Below, piece by piece: positions 53,476-61,359 of a DNA stretch of 64,000 nt (the stretch's first letter is position 1; every line of letters starts with the position of its first letter). Both the position numbers and the translations under genes were made by a program. Source of the stretch: Neolewinella marina (GTDB lineage: Bacteria > Bacteroidota > Bacteroidia > Chitinophagales > Saprospiraceae); assembly GCF_002631205.1 (NCBI RefSeq), contig NZ_PDLO01000001.1:806001-870000 (forward strand), given 5' to 3'. The notes below the pieces were generated by a model that made no database searches, was not told the origin of the DNA, and was given only the letters and a program-made list of their open reading frames with translations.

Positions 53476-54537
53476 CTACTGCCGCAACCGCGCCGCCGTC
53501 CATTCCGCGCTCCGGACGGCTCCTTCCATGTATCCCGGAAAGGCCGTGGCGGTCTCCGTCCCCGCGAGCCACAAGTGGCCGTCCCAGAACGGCCGGCGGA
53601 ACAGGGCATGCCCCTGGTTCTGGTGCGGCAGCAGATCCGCCGCGGCCGGGTGGGTGGTAAAGGGCTCGGCGGCCCAGGGCGTTTCTCTATAGTCCGTATA
53701 TCTCCCGGCCGCCGGTCCGTAGACGCCTACCAGCTGCTCCACGACCCGCTGTCGACGGCGATCCGGCGAAAGCTCGCTGAGCCGGGGATCTGCGAAGGCC
53801 TTCAGGGCGTAGACGTCGTCGGCGGCATTGCTGTGGTCGTACATTTCAGTTACCGGTCCGGCATTGGAAAAGAAGGTGCCCGACCGACCGTTTTCCCGCC
53901 AAAAGGGGTGGTTGTACGTCAGGGCCACCTTGATCGATCGTCCCATCCAGGTATCGGTTTGCCGGGCCAGGTCCGTCAGTTCCCGGGGCAAGGCCGGTGC
54001 AAGGTCCACCCCGCGCACCAGCAAATCGGGCGGCAGGGTGGAAACCACGGTAGTCGCCGTGAAAAGTCCCTTATCCGTCAGGATCTCGACCCCGTCCACT
54101 CCCCGGCGCAAACCGGTTACGGCACATCCGGTGCGTACATCCGTTTCCCTCAACCGAAGGTTCAGCGCTTGAATCAGCGTATCACTTCCTCCCCTGATCC
54201 GGTAGCTGGGCGGCTCACCCGCGGGCAGGTGGATGCCCTGCACGGCGGACCGGGCCCCGGGTTGAAACAGGGCGATCCGCTCGTGGCGTTGCTCGAAGAC
54301 CTCCACGTTCAGTTCCTCTAGTAAGTCCCACAGGGCGGTATGCTTGCGTCCCAACCAGGTTGCCCCCATCTCGAGCGACGGCCCATCCGGTGGGTACAGG
54401 GTATGGATACGTCCGCCCAACCGGGTCCGCCCCTCAAATAACCGCACCGACCGACCGATGCTTTCCAGCCGGTAGGCCAGGGTCAGTCCCGACAGTCCCC
54501 CTCCAATTATGGCAACGTCGCTGTGTAATGCATTCAT
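53476..54537 (-). CDS. flavin-dependent amine oxidase
   Basis: 353 residues with the FAD-binding dinucleotide fold at the N terminus (DVAIIGGGLSGLTLAYRLES), the second GGRIHTLY motif, LEMGATWLG and the C-terminal FAD contact LWLAGTETATAFPGYMEGA, as in monoamine oxidases and related dehydrogenases; shorter than eukaryotic MAO because the membrane tail is absent. Lies on the opposite strand inside the peptide-export region, convergent with the preceding small membrane gene. A role in peptide modification is conceivable but unsupported; it may simply be an interrupted neighbour. Confidence 0.9.
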   Translation of the reverse strand: MNALHSDVAIIGGGLSGLTLAYRLESIGRSVRLFEGRTRLGGRIHTLYPPDGPSLEMGATWLGRKHTALWDLLEELNVEVFEQRHERIALFQPGARSAVQGIHLPAGEPPSYRIRGGSDTLIQALNLRLRETDVRTGCAVTGLRRGVDGVEILTDKGLFTATTVVSTLPPDLLVRGVDLAPALPRELTDLARQTDTWMGRSIKVALTYNHPFWRENGRSGTFFSNAGPVTEMYDHSNAADDVYALKAFADPRLSELSPDRRRQRVVEQLVGVYGPAAGRYTDYRETPWAAEPFTTHPAAADLLPHQNQGHALFRRPFWDGHLWLAGTETATAFPGYMEGAVRSAEWTAARLRQ

Positions 54538-54820
54538 GGGGCAGGTTCGGATTGGGGCTCAAGGTGCCGGGGAAACGGGTAGGCCGGTAGATGGTTCTCG
54601 AAATCTAATCTCCATTAAATAGCCGCTATACCGGTAATCAAAAAAAATCACCCTGGAACGAAGATTTAACACCACTCCACTTATAGTAGACTGCCGGGGC
54701 CGACTTTTACCATATCAAATCATTCGGGCTGCGGCCCGGCAAACACCTTTACCCTATTTCATTCATTACTGGCGGAGTTGGCCCCCGATCCGGGCCGCCC
54801 CGCCGCAAACCCTTAATCCC
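54538..54820. other. intergenic spacer, AT-richer
   Basis: About 280 bp between the divergent amine oxidase and the 63-residue gene. No gene or strong hairpin was found; ACACCTTTACCC at 54745-54756 is a weak -7-like element. Confidence 0.4.
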
Positions 54821-55012
54821 ATGAACGAGTACGATATTTTCAAACCCTCCTCACCGGATGGTCGCGTCCTCATCCCCCACCTCCCCCTCGACTGGAACGA
54901 ACACCTGTCGCTGGAGGAGTACCTGGAACGGATGGAACGGCGGCGGGCACGAATTGAGAAGTCATGCGAAGCACTCCTACCTATTCCCTGGCCGCATACT
55001 GCAACGAGGTAG
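54821..55012 (+). CDS. 63-residue charged protein upstream of the peptide cassette
   Basis: Soluble, charged: MNEYDIFKPSSPDGRVLIPH followed by a helix with EEYLERMERRRARIEK and a short Pro-rich end. No leader, no membrane segment, no recognised family. GC-rich codon use, in contrast to the peptide genes that begin 61 nt later. It might be a remnant of a longer gene or a small regulator. Confidence 0.4.
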   Translation: MNEYDIFKPSSPDGRVLIPHLPLDWNEHLSLEEYLERMERRRARIEKSCEALLPIPWPHTATR

Positions 55013-55073
55013 TTATCAATTTACTTCCTGCCTATTAAAAACTCCTTTCTAATCAACATACAATTCTTATACC

Positions 55074-55238
55074 ATGCAATCTTATAATAAATTAACAGAC
55101 CTCAAATCAGAGGAACTTCAACGAACTGATGGCGGCTTTGTCCCAGTCCTAATCCTAGGATACGTGATAGGGGCTGAAACTGTCGCTACCCTAGCTGGGA
55201 TAACAGCAGGAACTTTGCTTTATGCTATAACACATTAA
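55074..55238 (+). CDS. double-glycine-leader peptide 2 (bacteriocin-like)
   Basis: 54 residues. Leader of 21 residues ending LKSEELQRTDGG, which has L at -12, E at -8, L at -7 and GG at -2/-1, the classical signal for C39 exporters. The predicted mature 33-mer is strongly hydrophobic and Gly/Ala-rich and begins FVPVLILGYVIGAETVATL; it contains a GxxxG pair (GYVIG), a helix-packing motif of two-peptide class IIb bacteriocins. AT-rich codon use (TTA, ACA, ATA) unlike the surrounding genes. First of three adjacent peptide genes. Confidence 0.85.
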   Translation: MQSYNKLTDLKSEELQRTDGGFVPVLILGYVIGAETVATLAGITAGTLLYAITH

Positions 55239-55250
55239 AACGCAATACCT

Positions 55251-55412
55251 ATGAAACCATTAAGTATTAATGACCAAAAACATATTCGAGGGGGAATCGG
55301 CCCACTCGCATATTTTTTAATCTCATTTATCGCTACCTATGCCGGTTGCGCATTAGTGAACTCCGAAGATGCTCACGATGGCATGAATGCTGGTAATGGA
55401 AACTGTGAATAA
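55251..55412 (+). CDS. double-glycine-leader peptide 3 (bacteriocin-like)
   Basis: 53 residues. The 15-residue leader MKPLSINDQKHIRGG has L-12, S-11, D-8, I-4 and GG, a near-ideal match. The predicted mature 38-mer starts IGPLAYFLISFIATYAGCAL and ends in a polar, Gly/Asn-rich tail with a second Cys (NAGNGNCE), so a disulfide is possible after export. Begins 12 nt after peptide 2. Confidence 0.87.
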   Translation: MKPLSINDQKHIRGGIGPLAYFLISFIATYAGCALVNSEDAHDGMNAGNGNCE

Positions 55413-55419
55413 CATGATC

Positions 55420-55566
55420 ATGAATAAATTAACATCCCTCGAAGTAAAGAACATTTGTGGCGGCGCAGACCCATGCTATTATTCACCGCCTGACACCGTA
55501 ATTGGGAGATTGGACTATTTCCTTGGCTACGCGTGGACTAAATTGAGGATAGCATATACTAACTAA
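55420..55566 (+). CDS. double-glycine-leader peptide 4 (bacteriocin-like)
   Basis: 48 residues from ATG 55420 (50 from ATG 55414). Leader MNKLTSLEVKNICGG has L-12, T-11, E-8, V-7, I-4 and GG. The predicted mature 33-mer, starting ADPCYYSPPDTVIGRLDYFL, is amphipathic and aromatic with a positively charged end (WTKLRIAYTN); a Cys lies at -3 in the leader and another near the new N terminus. The 3' end is 9 nt before a strong terminator. Confidence 0.85.
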   Translation: MNKLTSLEVKNICGGADPCYYSPPDTVIGRLDYFLGYAWTKLRIAYTN

Positions 55567-55575
55567 CAAATCCAA

Positions 55576-55606
55576 AACCCTTGGTCAATTCACTTGACCA
55601 AGGGTT
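55576..55606 (+). terminator. terminator of the peptide cassette
   Basis: Perfect 13-bp stem AACCCTTGGTCAA / TTGACCAAGGGTT with a 5-nt loop. It separates the three peptides from the CPBP gene, so the latter must be read from partial read-through or its own start; the ATG at 55620 lies only 13 nt after the stem. Confidence 0.88.
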
Positions 55607-55619
55607 CTACCTGCAACAC

Positions 55620-56384
55620 ATGAAAATCTTGCTCTGGGTAATCTACGCACTAGCTTCAACCATTGTAGCCGCTTACCTCACCAACTCACTTGCAGCTAAT
55701 TCCCGAGTTGCGTTTGCTATAGCCAAAATTCTCTTTCTCAGCCCTGCTATATATATGTTATGTCGAAACAATAACTTTAAATCAACCTCCGCATTTGCTT
55801 CTTCGGATGTTAAATTAGCAGTGATTTACTTCATGTTTCTCACTTTGTTTATCGTCATTGCCTTAATCAAGATTGAGTTCGACTGGAGACTCAGCCTTTT
55901 AATTTTGGCAATCATCGGCACTCTTATTTTTGTCAGCTTCGAAGAGTTAGTTTTTCGGGGCCTCCCATTTAGTTCGCTACCTGAATATGGTCTCCGGCTG
56001 TACCAGCACAAATACGCTATCCTCTTCGGCGCAGCACACTTCGGCAACCTACTCTATAATGGCAACCTGATGCTCGCCATGAACCAGGTCATAATCGCCT
56101 ACGGGCTAGGTATGATTCTGTCGGCGGTATACCTGAAGTACGGTTCCCTCCTCCACGTCGTGGCTCTCCACTTCATCGTCAACATTACCAAGGAGTACGA
56201 TCTGTTGTTTGACGACGATCCAATCCGCATCTACTCATTAGCGGAAATTTCTTTTGAGATCCATGAGCTGGTTGGCTTCAGTTTCGGATTGGGCCTGATG
56301 TGCGCCGCCGCCTCCTACGCCATATTAAGCCGGGAGGACATAAATCGGCTCCAGGCCGGCCGATCCATACAGTCGACAAATTGA
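55620..56384 (+). CDS. CPBP (Abi/CAAX) intramembrane metalloprotease, probable immunity protein
   Basis: 254 residues, seven or eight hydrophobic segments. The three family motifs are complete: EExxxR as E108-E-L-V-F-R113, FxxxH as F136-G-A-A-H140, and HxxxN as H184-F-I-V-N188. CPBP proteases are frequent self-immunity factors in bacteriocin loci, and this gene directly follows three GG-leader peptides; immunity is the likeliest role but is inferred. The frame is open upstream into the terminator, so ATG 55620 is chosen. The first third is AT-rich like the peptides; from about 55970 codon use returns to the GC-rich style. Confidence 0.88.
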   Translation: MKILLWVIYALASTIVAAYLTNSLAANSRVAFAIAKILFLSPAIYMLCRNNNFKSTSAFASSDVKLAVIYFMFLTLFIVIALIKIEFDWRLSLLILAIIGTLIFVSFEELVFRGLPFSSLPEYGLRLYQHKYAILFGAAHFGNLLYNGNLMLAMNQVIIAYGLGMILSAVYLKYGSLLHVVALHFIVNITKEYDLLFDDDPIRIYSLAEISFEIHELVGFSFGLGLMCAAASYAILSREDINRLQAGRSIQSTN

Positions 56385-56582
56385 ACGCCGGCGGCAAGCC
56401 GAGGTATTGTCCCGCCAAGTGGCGGACCACAATCCTACGGTGGGTATCAATTTTCCCGGTTCAGGTTAGCGTGTATCGGTTTGCTCAGGGTTGTACGCTT
56501 CCCACTGACTAATGGAATTCCCTGTACGGAAATTGCCAGACATCGATATGGGAAACCCCATTTACAAATCCATGTAATTTCC

Positions 56583-56681
56583 ATGCCTACCCCCAACCTA
56601 ATCCCCTACCTTATACTAGTCCTCGCCGCGGCCCTCTTCCTCTACGCCATGCTCAAGCCACCTACCACGGGTGAAAAATGA
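56583..56681 (+). CDS. 32-residue single-span membrane peptide
   Basis: Consists of little more than one membrane segment (LIPYLILVLAAALFLYAML) with a polar tail (KPPTTGEK). No GG leader. It lies 198 nt after the CPBP gene, with no other gene in between. Coding status uncertain; a small immunity or toxin-like peptide is possible. Confidence 0.35.
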   Translation: MPTPNLIPYLILVLAAALFLYAMLKPPTTGEK

Positions 56682-56858
56682 ATCGTTAAGCCGTCGCTCT
56701 GGTTGCTTGCCGATCCAACTCCATGATTTCCGTAACCATCCAGCGCACCGGCGCCATGCTTCCCGTTCTGGCGTGGGTCACTTATGCCCTGATCATGGGC
56801 TTTCTATCCAAATGTACTGGCAAAACGAATAGGCGCGGCTCCAGCGGCCCCCGCCCTC

Positions 56859-58310
56859 CTAATCCCGGTAATCCAGCGGCGGTTCCCGGTCGCCGAGCAG
56901 GGCCTGGTATTCGAAGTCCGGCCCCCGTTGTTCGTTCAGTTCCCGCAGGGCGGCCTGCAGGGTGGCGGGTTGGCGGAAGAGGTCCAGGGCGGTTAGGGCC
57001 ATCGTCTTGGCGGCCACCAGCATGCCCTTCTGGCCGATGGTGGTGCCGCCGGCGGCTACGGCCTGCCAGCTGTGGGCCGAGGTGCCGGGTACCCAGGTGG
57101 CGGTGCGCAGGCCCACGGTGGGCACTACCCAGCTCACGTCGCCCACGTCGGTGCTGCCCCCCTGCCCCTTGCGGATGACGCGGAAGCTGTCGACCGCGGC
57201 GGCGGCCCGGGCGGGGTCTTCCCCGGCGGGGGTGGTAAAGGTGGGGGCGATCTCCGCGGCGAAGGCGGCCTCCTCGGGGGTGTAGTCCACCCCGCCGACC
57301 CGGCTGAGGTTGGCGTGCATGAGCCGGCTCAGGGTGACGTTGGGCAGCAGGTTGTAGGAGCCGTGGATGACCTCGTACTCCATACGGGTGCCGGTGCCCA
57401 AGGCGGCTCCCTCGGCGCACTTCACCACCCGCTCGAAGTTCTGGGCGGCCACGGCCATATCGGGATGGCGCACGTAGTAGAACACCTCGGCGAAGTCGGG
57501 AATGACGTTCGGCGCTTCCCCGCCGCGGGTGATGACGTAGTGGGTGCGGCTTTCCATGGTCAGGTGTTCGCGCAGCATGTTCACCATGGCGTTCATGGCC
57601 TCCACCCCGTCGAGGGCCGAGCGGCCGTTTTCGGGGGCCGAGGAGGCGTGGGCCGACACGCCGTGGAAGCGGAACTTGGCCGATTTATTGGCCAGGGAGG
57701 AGGCCGCGTGGGCGGAGTTGCCGTCGGAGGGGTGCCAGTGGATCACGGCGTCGACGTCGTCGAAGAGCCCGGCCCGCACCAGGTACACCTTCCCAGCGCC
57801 GCCCTCCTCGGCCGGGCAGCCGTAGAAGCGCAGGGTACCGCTGACGCCATTGGCTTCCATCCAGTGCTTGACGGCGATGGCCGCCGCGGCCGAGCCGGCC
57901 CCGAAGAGGTGGTGGCCGCAGGCGTGGCCGGCGTGGACGTCGGTGCGCTCCTCCCGTCGCGGACTGGCCGTCTGGGTGATGCCGGGCAGGGCGTCGAACT
58001 CCCCGAGGATGCCGATGGTGGGGCCCGCGCCGGAGCGGAAGGTGGCCGTAAAGGCGGTGGGAATGCCCGCCACGCCGGCCTCCACGGTGAAGCCCTCGGC
58101 CCTCAGGGTTTCCTGCAGCAGCGCGGAGCTTTTCTCTTCCTGGTAGCCCACCTCGGCCCAGTCCCAGATCCGTTTCGCCACGCCGAAGTAGGCGTCGGCC
58201 TTCCGGTCGAGTTCCTGCAGCACCGCCTGCTCCGGGGCGGAGAACTGGGCGGCGAGGGGCGGGGTCAGCAGCAGGATGAGCAGGCAGAGGGAGAGCAAGG
58301 TAGCGCGCAT
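56859..58310 (-). CDS. secreted M20-family amidohydrolase (AbgB-like)
   Basis: 483 residues with a signal peptide (LLSLCLLILLLTPPLAAQ). Metal-binding M20 motifs: LGEFDALPG, HAGHACGHHLFGAGS and GCPAEEGGAGK, dimerisation domain FHGVSAHASSAPENGRSALD and late GTSAHSWQAVAAGGTTIG. Closest remembered group is AbgB/p-aminobenzoyl-glutamate or related amide hydrolases; the substrate is not readable. Distinct from the cytoplasmic M20 enzyme at 42.3 kb. CTAAAGGTA at 58348-58356 (minus TACCTTTAG) is a possible -7 box. Confidence 0.9.
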   Translation of the reverse strand: MRATLLSLCLLILLLTPPLAAQFSAPEQAVLQELDRKADAYFGVAKRIWDWAEVGYQEEKSSALLQETLRAEGFTVEAGVAGIPTAFTATFRSGAGPTIGILGEFDALPGITQTASPRREERTDVHAGHACGHHLFGAGSAAAAIAVKHWMEANGVSGTLRFYGCPAEEGGAGKVYLVRAGLFDDVDAVIHWHPSDGNSAHAASSLANKSAKFRFHGVSAHASSAPENGRSALDGVEAMNAMVNMLREHLTMESRTHYVITRGGEAPNVIPDFAEVFYYVRHPDMAVAAQNFERVVKCAEGAALGTGTRMEYEVIHGSYNLLPNVTLSRLMHANLSRVGGVDYTPEEAAFAAEIAPTFTTPAGEDPARAAAAVDSFRVIRKGQGGSTDVGDVSWVVPTVGLRTATWVPGTSAHSWQAVAAGGTTIGQKGMLVAAKTMALTALDLFRQPATLQAALRELNEQRGPDFEYQALLGDREPPLDYRD

Positions 58311-58388
58311 GGTCGGCGGAAGTAGTGGGCGGGAAATCGTGAACTCCCTAAAGGTACAATTCCGGAAAACTTGCGCGGCCGCCCCGGC

Positions 58389-59141
58389 TCAGACATAGAT
58401 CATCTTGCGCACCATGCCCCCGTCGATGAGGAAGTCCTGGCCGGTGATGAAGCCGCTCTTTTCCGAGCAGAGGTACTCGACCATGTAGGCGATGTCCTGG
58501 GGTACGCCCACCCGGCCCACGGGGTGCTGGGCGTGGTCGGCGGGGGTGAGTGCCTGGGGGTCGCGGGCGCTTTCCTTCTGCCAGGGGGTCACGTCGATCC
58601 AGCCGGGACTGATGCTGTTCACCCGGATCTCGGGGCCGAGGCTGATGGCCATGGACTGCGTCAGCCCCACCACCCCGCCCTTGGCCGCGGAGTAGGCTTC
58701 GGTGTCGGGCATCGACATCTTGCGGCGGATGGAGGACATATTCACGATGGCTCCTTTGCGGGAACGCAGGTGCCGGGCGGCGTGCTTGGTACAGAGGAAG
58801 GGGGCGGTGAGGTTGGTCGCGAGCACCCGGTTCCACTCGTCCAGCGAGAGCTCCTCCACGGGCTTGTTGATGGCGAAGCCGGCGTTGTTGACCAGGTAAT
58901 CGATGCCGCCCCAGGTAGCGACCACCCGGTCGATGGCCCGCCGCACCGCTTCCTCCTCCGCTACGTCCGTCTCCACGAAAAGGCCTTCACCGCGGGATTC
59001 GACTTCCGCCAGGGCCTCGCGGCCGGCCTCGGCGTCGCGCTCCAGCAGGGCCACGCGGTAGCCGCGGCCGGCGAGGTAAATGGCGGTGGCGCGGCCGATG
59101 CCCTGTCCGGCTCCGGTGATGACGATGACGGGTTGTTCCAT
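58389..59141 (-). CDS. short-chain dehydrogenase/reductase
   Basis: 250 residues of the classical SDR family: cofactor motif ITGAGQGIGRATAIYLAGRG, structural NNAG, catalytic Ser in NMSSIRRKM and the Tyr-x3-Lys as YSAAKGG; PGWI and the C-terminal GFITGQDFLIDGG follow. The residue after the second strand (LLERDAEAG) has Glu-Arg, so cofactor preference is not clear. Substrate unknown. Confidence 0.92.
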   Translation of the reverse strand: MEQPVIVITGAGQGIGRATAIYLAGRGYRVALLERDAEAGREALAEVESRGEGLFVETDVAEEEAVRRAIDRVVATWGGIDYLVNNAGFAINKPVEELSLDEWNRVLATNLTAPFLCTKHAARHLRSRKGAIVNMSSIRRKMSMPDTEAYSAAKGGVVGLTQSMAISLGPEIRVNSISPGWIDVTPWQKESARDPQALTPADHAQHPVGRVGVPQDIAYMVEYLCSEKSGFITGQDFLIDGGMVRKMIYV

Positions 59142-59207
59142 GCTAAACCTTTGGGTAACGGTAGCGAAATACCCGACGGCCCGCCGATGTTCGGGGCGGC
59201 TGACGGA

Positions 59208-60584
59208 TCAGGCCCCGGGCACCTGCGCCCCCGCCTGCTTTTTGACGTTGGTACGGCGGTAAAAAGGAATTTTGACGCCGGCGTAGACGTCGGCGGCGTA
59301 GTTGGTATCAGTAAACAGGTGGGAAAGCAGGGTGTGGGAACCCACGGTCAGGTAACCCAGCCGCAGCCCGGCGCCCAGGGCGGTGCCGGAGGGTCCGCCG
59401 AGGCGGACCGGAGCGTAGAGGCTGAACCACTTGGATTCAAAACGGGGCGCGATCGTGAGGGCGTTGCTGATGCGGGTGCCGGGGGTGGCAGCGTCCTGGC
59501 CCAGGGCGGAGGCGGAGAGCGCGCTCACGTAGAGGCGGCCGGCCAGCCGGTAGTCGAGGTGGAGGTAGAGGGCGGTGGGCAGGCGAAAGTCGGTGGCCTC
59601 CTCCCGGTAGCTGCCGTCGTAGTACTGCTCCAGGATTTCCCCCAGGCTGTAGCCCTCGATGTCCTCGGTAGCGAGGGTGGCATCGGCCTGGTAGGTGGAG
59701 ACTTCGGTGGCGTCGTAGGTGACGGACCCCAGGTCCGTAAGGGAAACGCCGAATTTCAGGCGGTAGGGCGTACGAAGTTTACCGGCCGGGGCCTCCCCGG
59801 GCCGCCACTCCACGGCAAATCCCAGGTCGAATCCCAGCCCGGAACCGGCCGGTTCCGTGAGGTTGGCCAGCTCGAAATCGTCCAGTTCGAAGGCTCCCGG
59901 ACTCCCGTACTCCAGCGCCCCGCCGGTAGTGAGCTGCTCGGTGTCGGCCGCATAGTCGAGGCGGAGGGAGGGGCTGTGGGCGTAGTGCCCGCCGAGGCCG
60001 CGGAGAACCTTAACCGCGGCGCCGCCCCTGACCTGCAGTTGCTCCTGGTCCACCAGAACGGTACCCAGTACCAGGGCTACCTCCCCCCAGCTGTGGAGGT
60101 TGGACCGAAAGTCGCGGGCGGTGGTGGAGAAATTCGGGAAATCCTCATAGCCGTCCTGCTGCCCTTCCAGGATGCGGCCGTCGAGGTTCGTCAGGTCGTA
60201 CATCGCCCGGACGCGGGTGAGGATGCCGACCCCCCACCGGCGGCCGAGGCCCAGCAGTACCGAAGGTCCGAGCACGTCCGTACTGGTGGCCGCGAAGTTG
60301 TCGTCGCGGGGCGTGCGCACCAGGTCGTCCGTACTGGGATCTTCCCCCCTGAACACTTCTCCCAGGGGGGGCAGGGTGATGTAATCGTTGGCCAGCCGCA
60401 GGTCGACCGCCCCGAGGTGGAGCTCGAAACCGACGTTGTTGTCCGCCGCGTTGGCGGGATTGAGGAGCAGTCCGTGAACGCCGGAATAATTATCCATACT
60501 GAGCCCGGGGAAGGGCTGGGCCGCCAGTGGCAGGCAGGAGAAAAGCAAACCGGACAGGAGGGTGAAAACGGTACATTTGTTCAT
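59208..60584 (-). CDS. DUF5723-type outer-membrane beta-barrel protein
   Basis: 458 residues with a signal peptide (FTLLSGLLFSCLPLAAQPF) and then a beta-rich barrel with alternating aromatic/Gly pattern (GPSVLLGLGRRWGVGILTRV, LGFDLGFAVEWRPGEAP, GAGLRLGYLTVGSHTLLSHL). The early phrase GVHGLLLNPANAADN, and the late YAGVKIPFYRR, are typical of Bacteroidota DUF5723/PorV-like surface proteins. A TACTTTCGA box lies only 2 nt before the ATG. Function unknown. Confidence 0.8.
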   Translation of the reverse strand: MNKCTVFTLLSGLLFSCLPLAAQPFPGLSMDNYSGVHGLLLNPANAADNNVGFELHLGAVDLRLANDYITLPPLGEVFRGEDPSTDDLVRTPRDDNFAATSTDVLGPSVLLGLGRRWGVGILTRVRAMYDLTNLDGRILEGQQDGYEDFPNFSTTARDFRSNLHSWGEVALVLGTVLVDQEQLQVRGGAAVKVLRGLGGHYAHSPSLRLDYAADTEQLTTGGALEYGSPGAFELDDFELANLTEPAGSGLGFDLGFAVEWRPGEAPAGKLRTPYRLKFGVSLTDLGSVTYDATEVSTYQADATLATEDIEGYSLGEILEQYYDGSYREEATDFRLPTALYLHLDYRLAGRLYVSALSASALGQDAATPGTRISNALTIAPRFESKWFSLYAPVRLGGPSGTALGAGLRLGYLTVGSHTLLSHLFTDTNYAADVYAGVKIPFYRRTNVKKQAGAQVPGA

Positions 60585-60692
60585 CGAAAGTAGCATTGGG
60601 CATAGTGTGCAGACAGTGGACAAAAAGGCTCCCCACGACCACGTCGCCGGGCAGCTACCGTATCTATCCCACTGCCCCCCAATAGGTTACCG

Positions 60693-60708
60693 AACACCTT
60701 CGGGTGTT
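60693..60708. other. TTCG-tetraloop hairpin
   Basis: AACACC-TTCG-GGTGTT, a perfect 6-bp stem with the very stable UUCG loop on the plus strand, in the non-coding region beside a decayed transposase. Could be part of an old IS end or a small RNA. Confidence 0.4.
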
Positions 60709-60774
60709 GCTGACTAGCGCGCCGATCGTGGGTAGTAGCCCTGGCCCGGCGCGGGCGTTGTTGCATGCTACTCG

Positions 60775-61174
60775 CCCAATCTCGCCTTTCTTTTTACCGC
60801 AGTCCTGTCGACCATCGCCTCTTTTCCCGGTCGCTCCTGCAGGGTAGGCGCACCGTCAGGTTTGGGATGTTCTCCATGCCGCCCCCCTACCCACTTGGGG
60901 ATGTAGACGACTTCCGTGGGATCCAAGGGCGGACGGTGCTGGAAGTGGGTCCTCCCGGGAAAGTACTGGTTTTTCCCCCTATAAATCGTACATCCGCTTC
61001 AACATCAGCATCTCCACCATGGTACGGACTGAAATGCTTGGCCGACCCTCGCGGGCGTAGGAGCTAACCAAATCCGTATAGATCTACTGCCAGTTGCCCC
61101 CCGGCCAGACGGCAGCCTTCGCGGTCGAGACTGATAATCGAGGTCAGGCGATTACGGAAAAGGTCGAGTTGATC
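60775..61174 (-). pseudogene. decayed IS5-type transposase fragment
   Basis: Minus-strand frames together spell the start of a DUF772/IS5-like transposase: LDLFRNRLTSIISLDREG (from 61170), then in another frame YTDLVSSYAREGRPSISVRT and MVEMLMLKRMYDL followed by a stop (60979), and after a small deletion QYFPGRTHFQHRPPLDPTEV and EAMVDRTAVKRKA. There is a frameshift at a G run near 61097-61103, an in-frame TAG just after it, and the DEMVMEEWAENPYW-like segment is missing. No C-terminal half or IS ends were found. Confidence 0.75.
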
Positions 61175-61359
61175 GTGATTGGGGAGGGAGCCCTTAATTT
61201 TTCGCAAGGTTTTGGCTCTTTTGTGTCGGTTTCTGGCGAGAGGTGAATGCGGAATCGATATTTTATCATAGATATGGCCCGCTGGTTTTCAACACTTTGC
61301 TTCTTGTGATGATACTATCTGAGGGTCAACTCTTAAAGGCCTCTTCACGCTCTCCTCCA

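Noticed and set aside
56723-57178. Plus-strand frame beginning with a membrane-like segment (MLPVLAWVTYALIMGF)
   Set aside because: Most of it overlaps the secreted M20 gene in antisense. The first 45 codons could be a small peptide, but the frame continues without a stop, so I cannot support it.
60765-61067. Plus-strand frame of 100 codons
   Set aside because: Antisense to the reconstructed transposase fragment; no motif.
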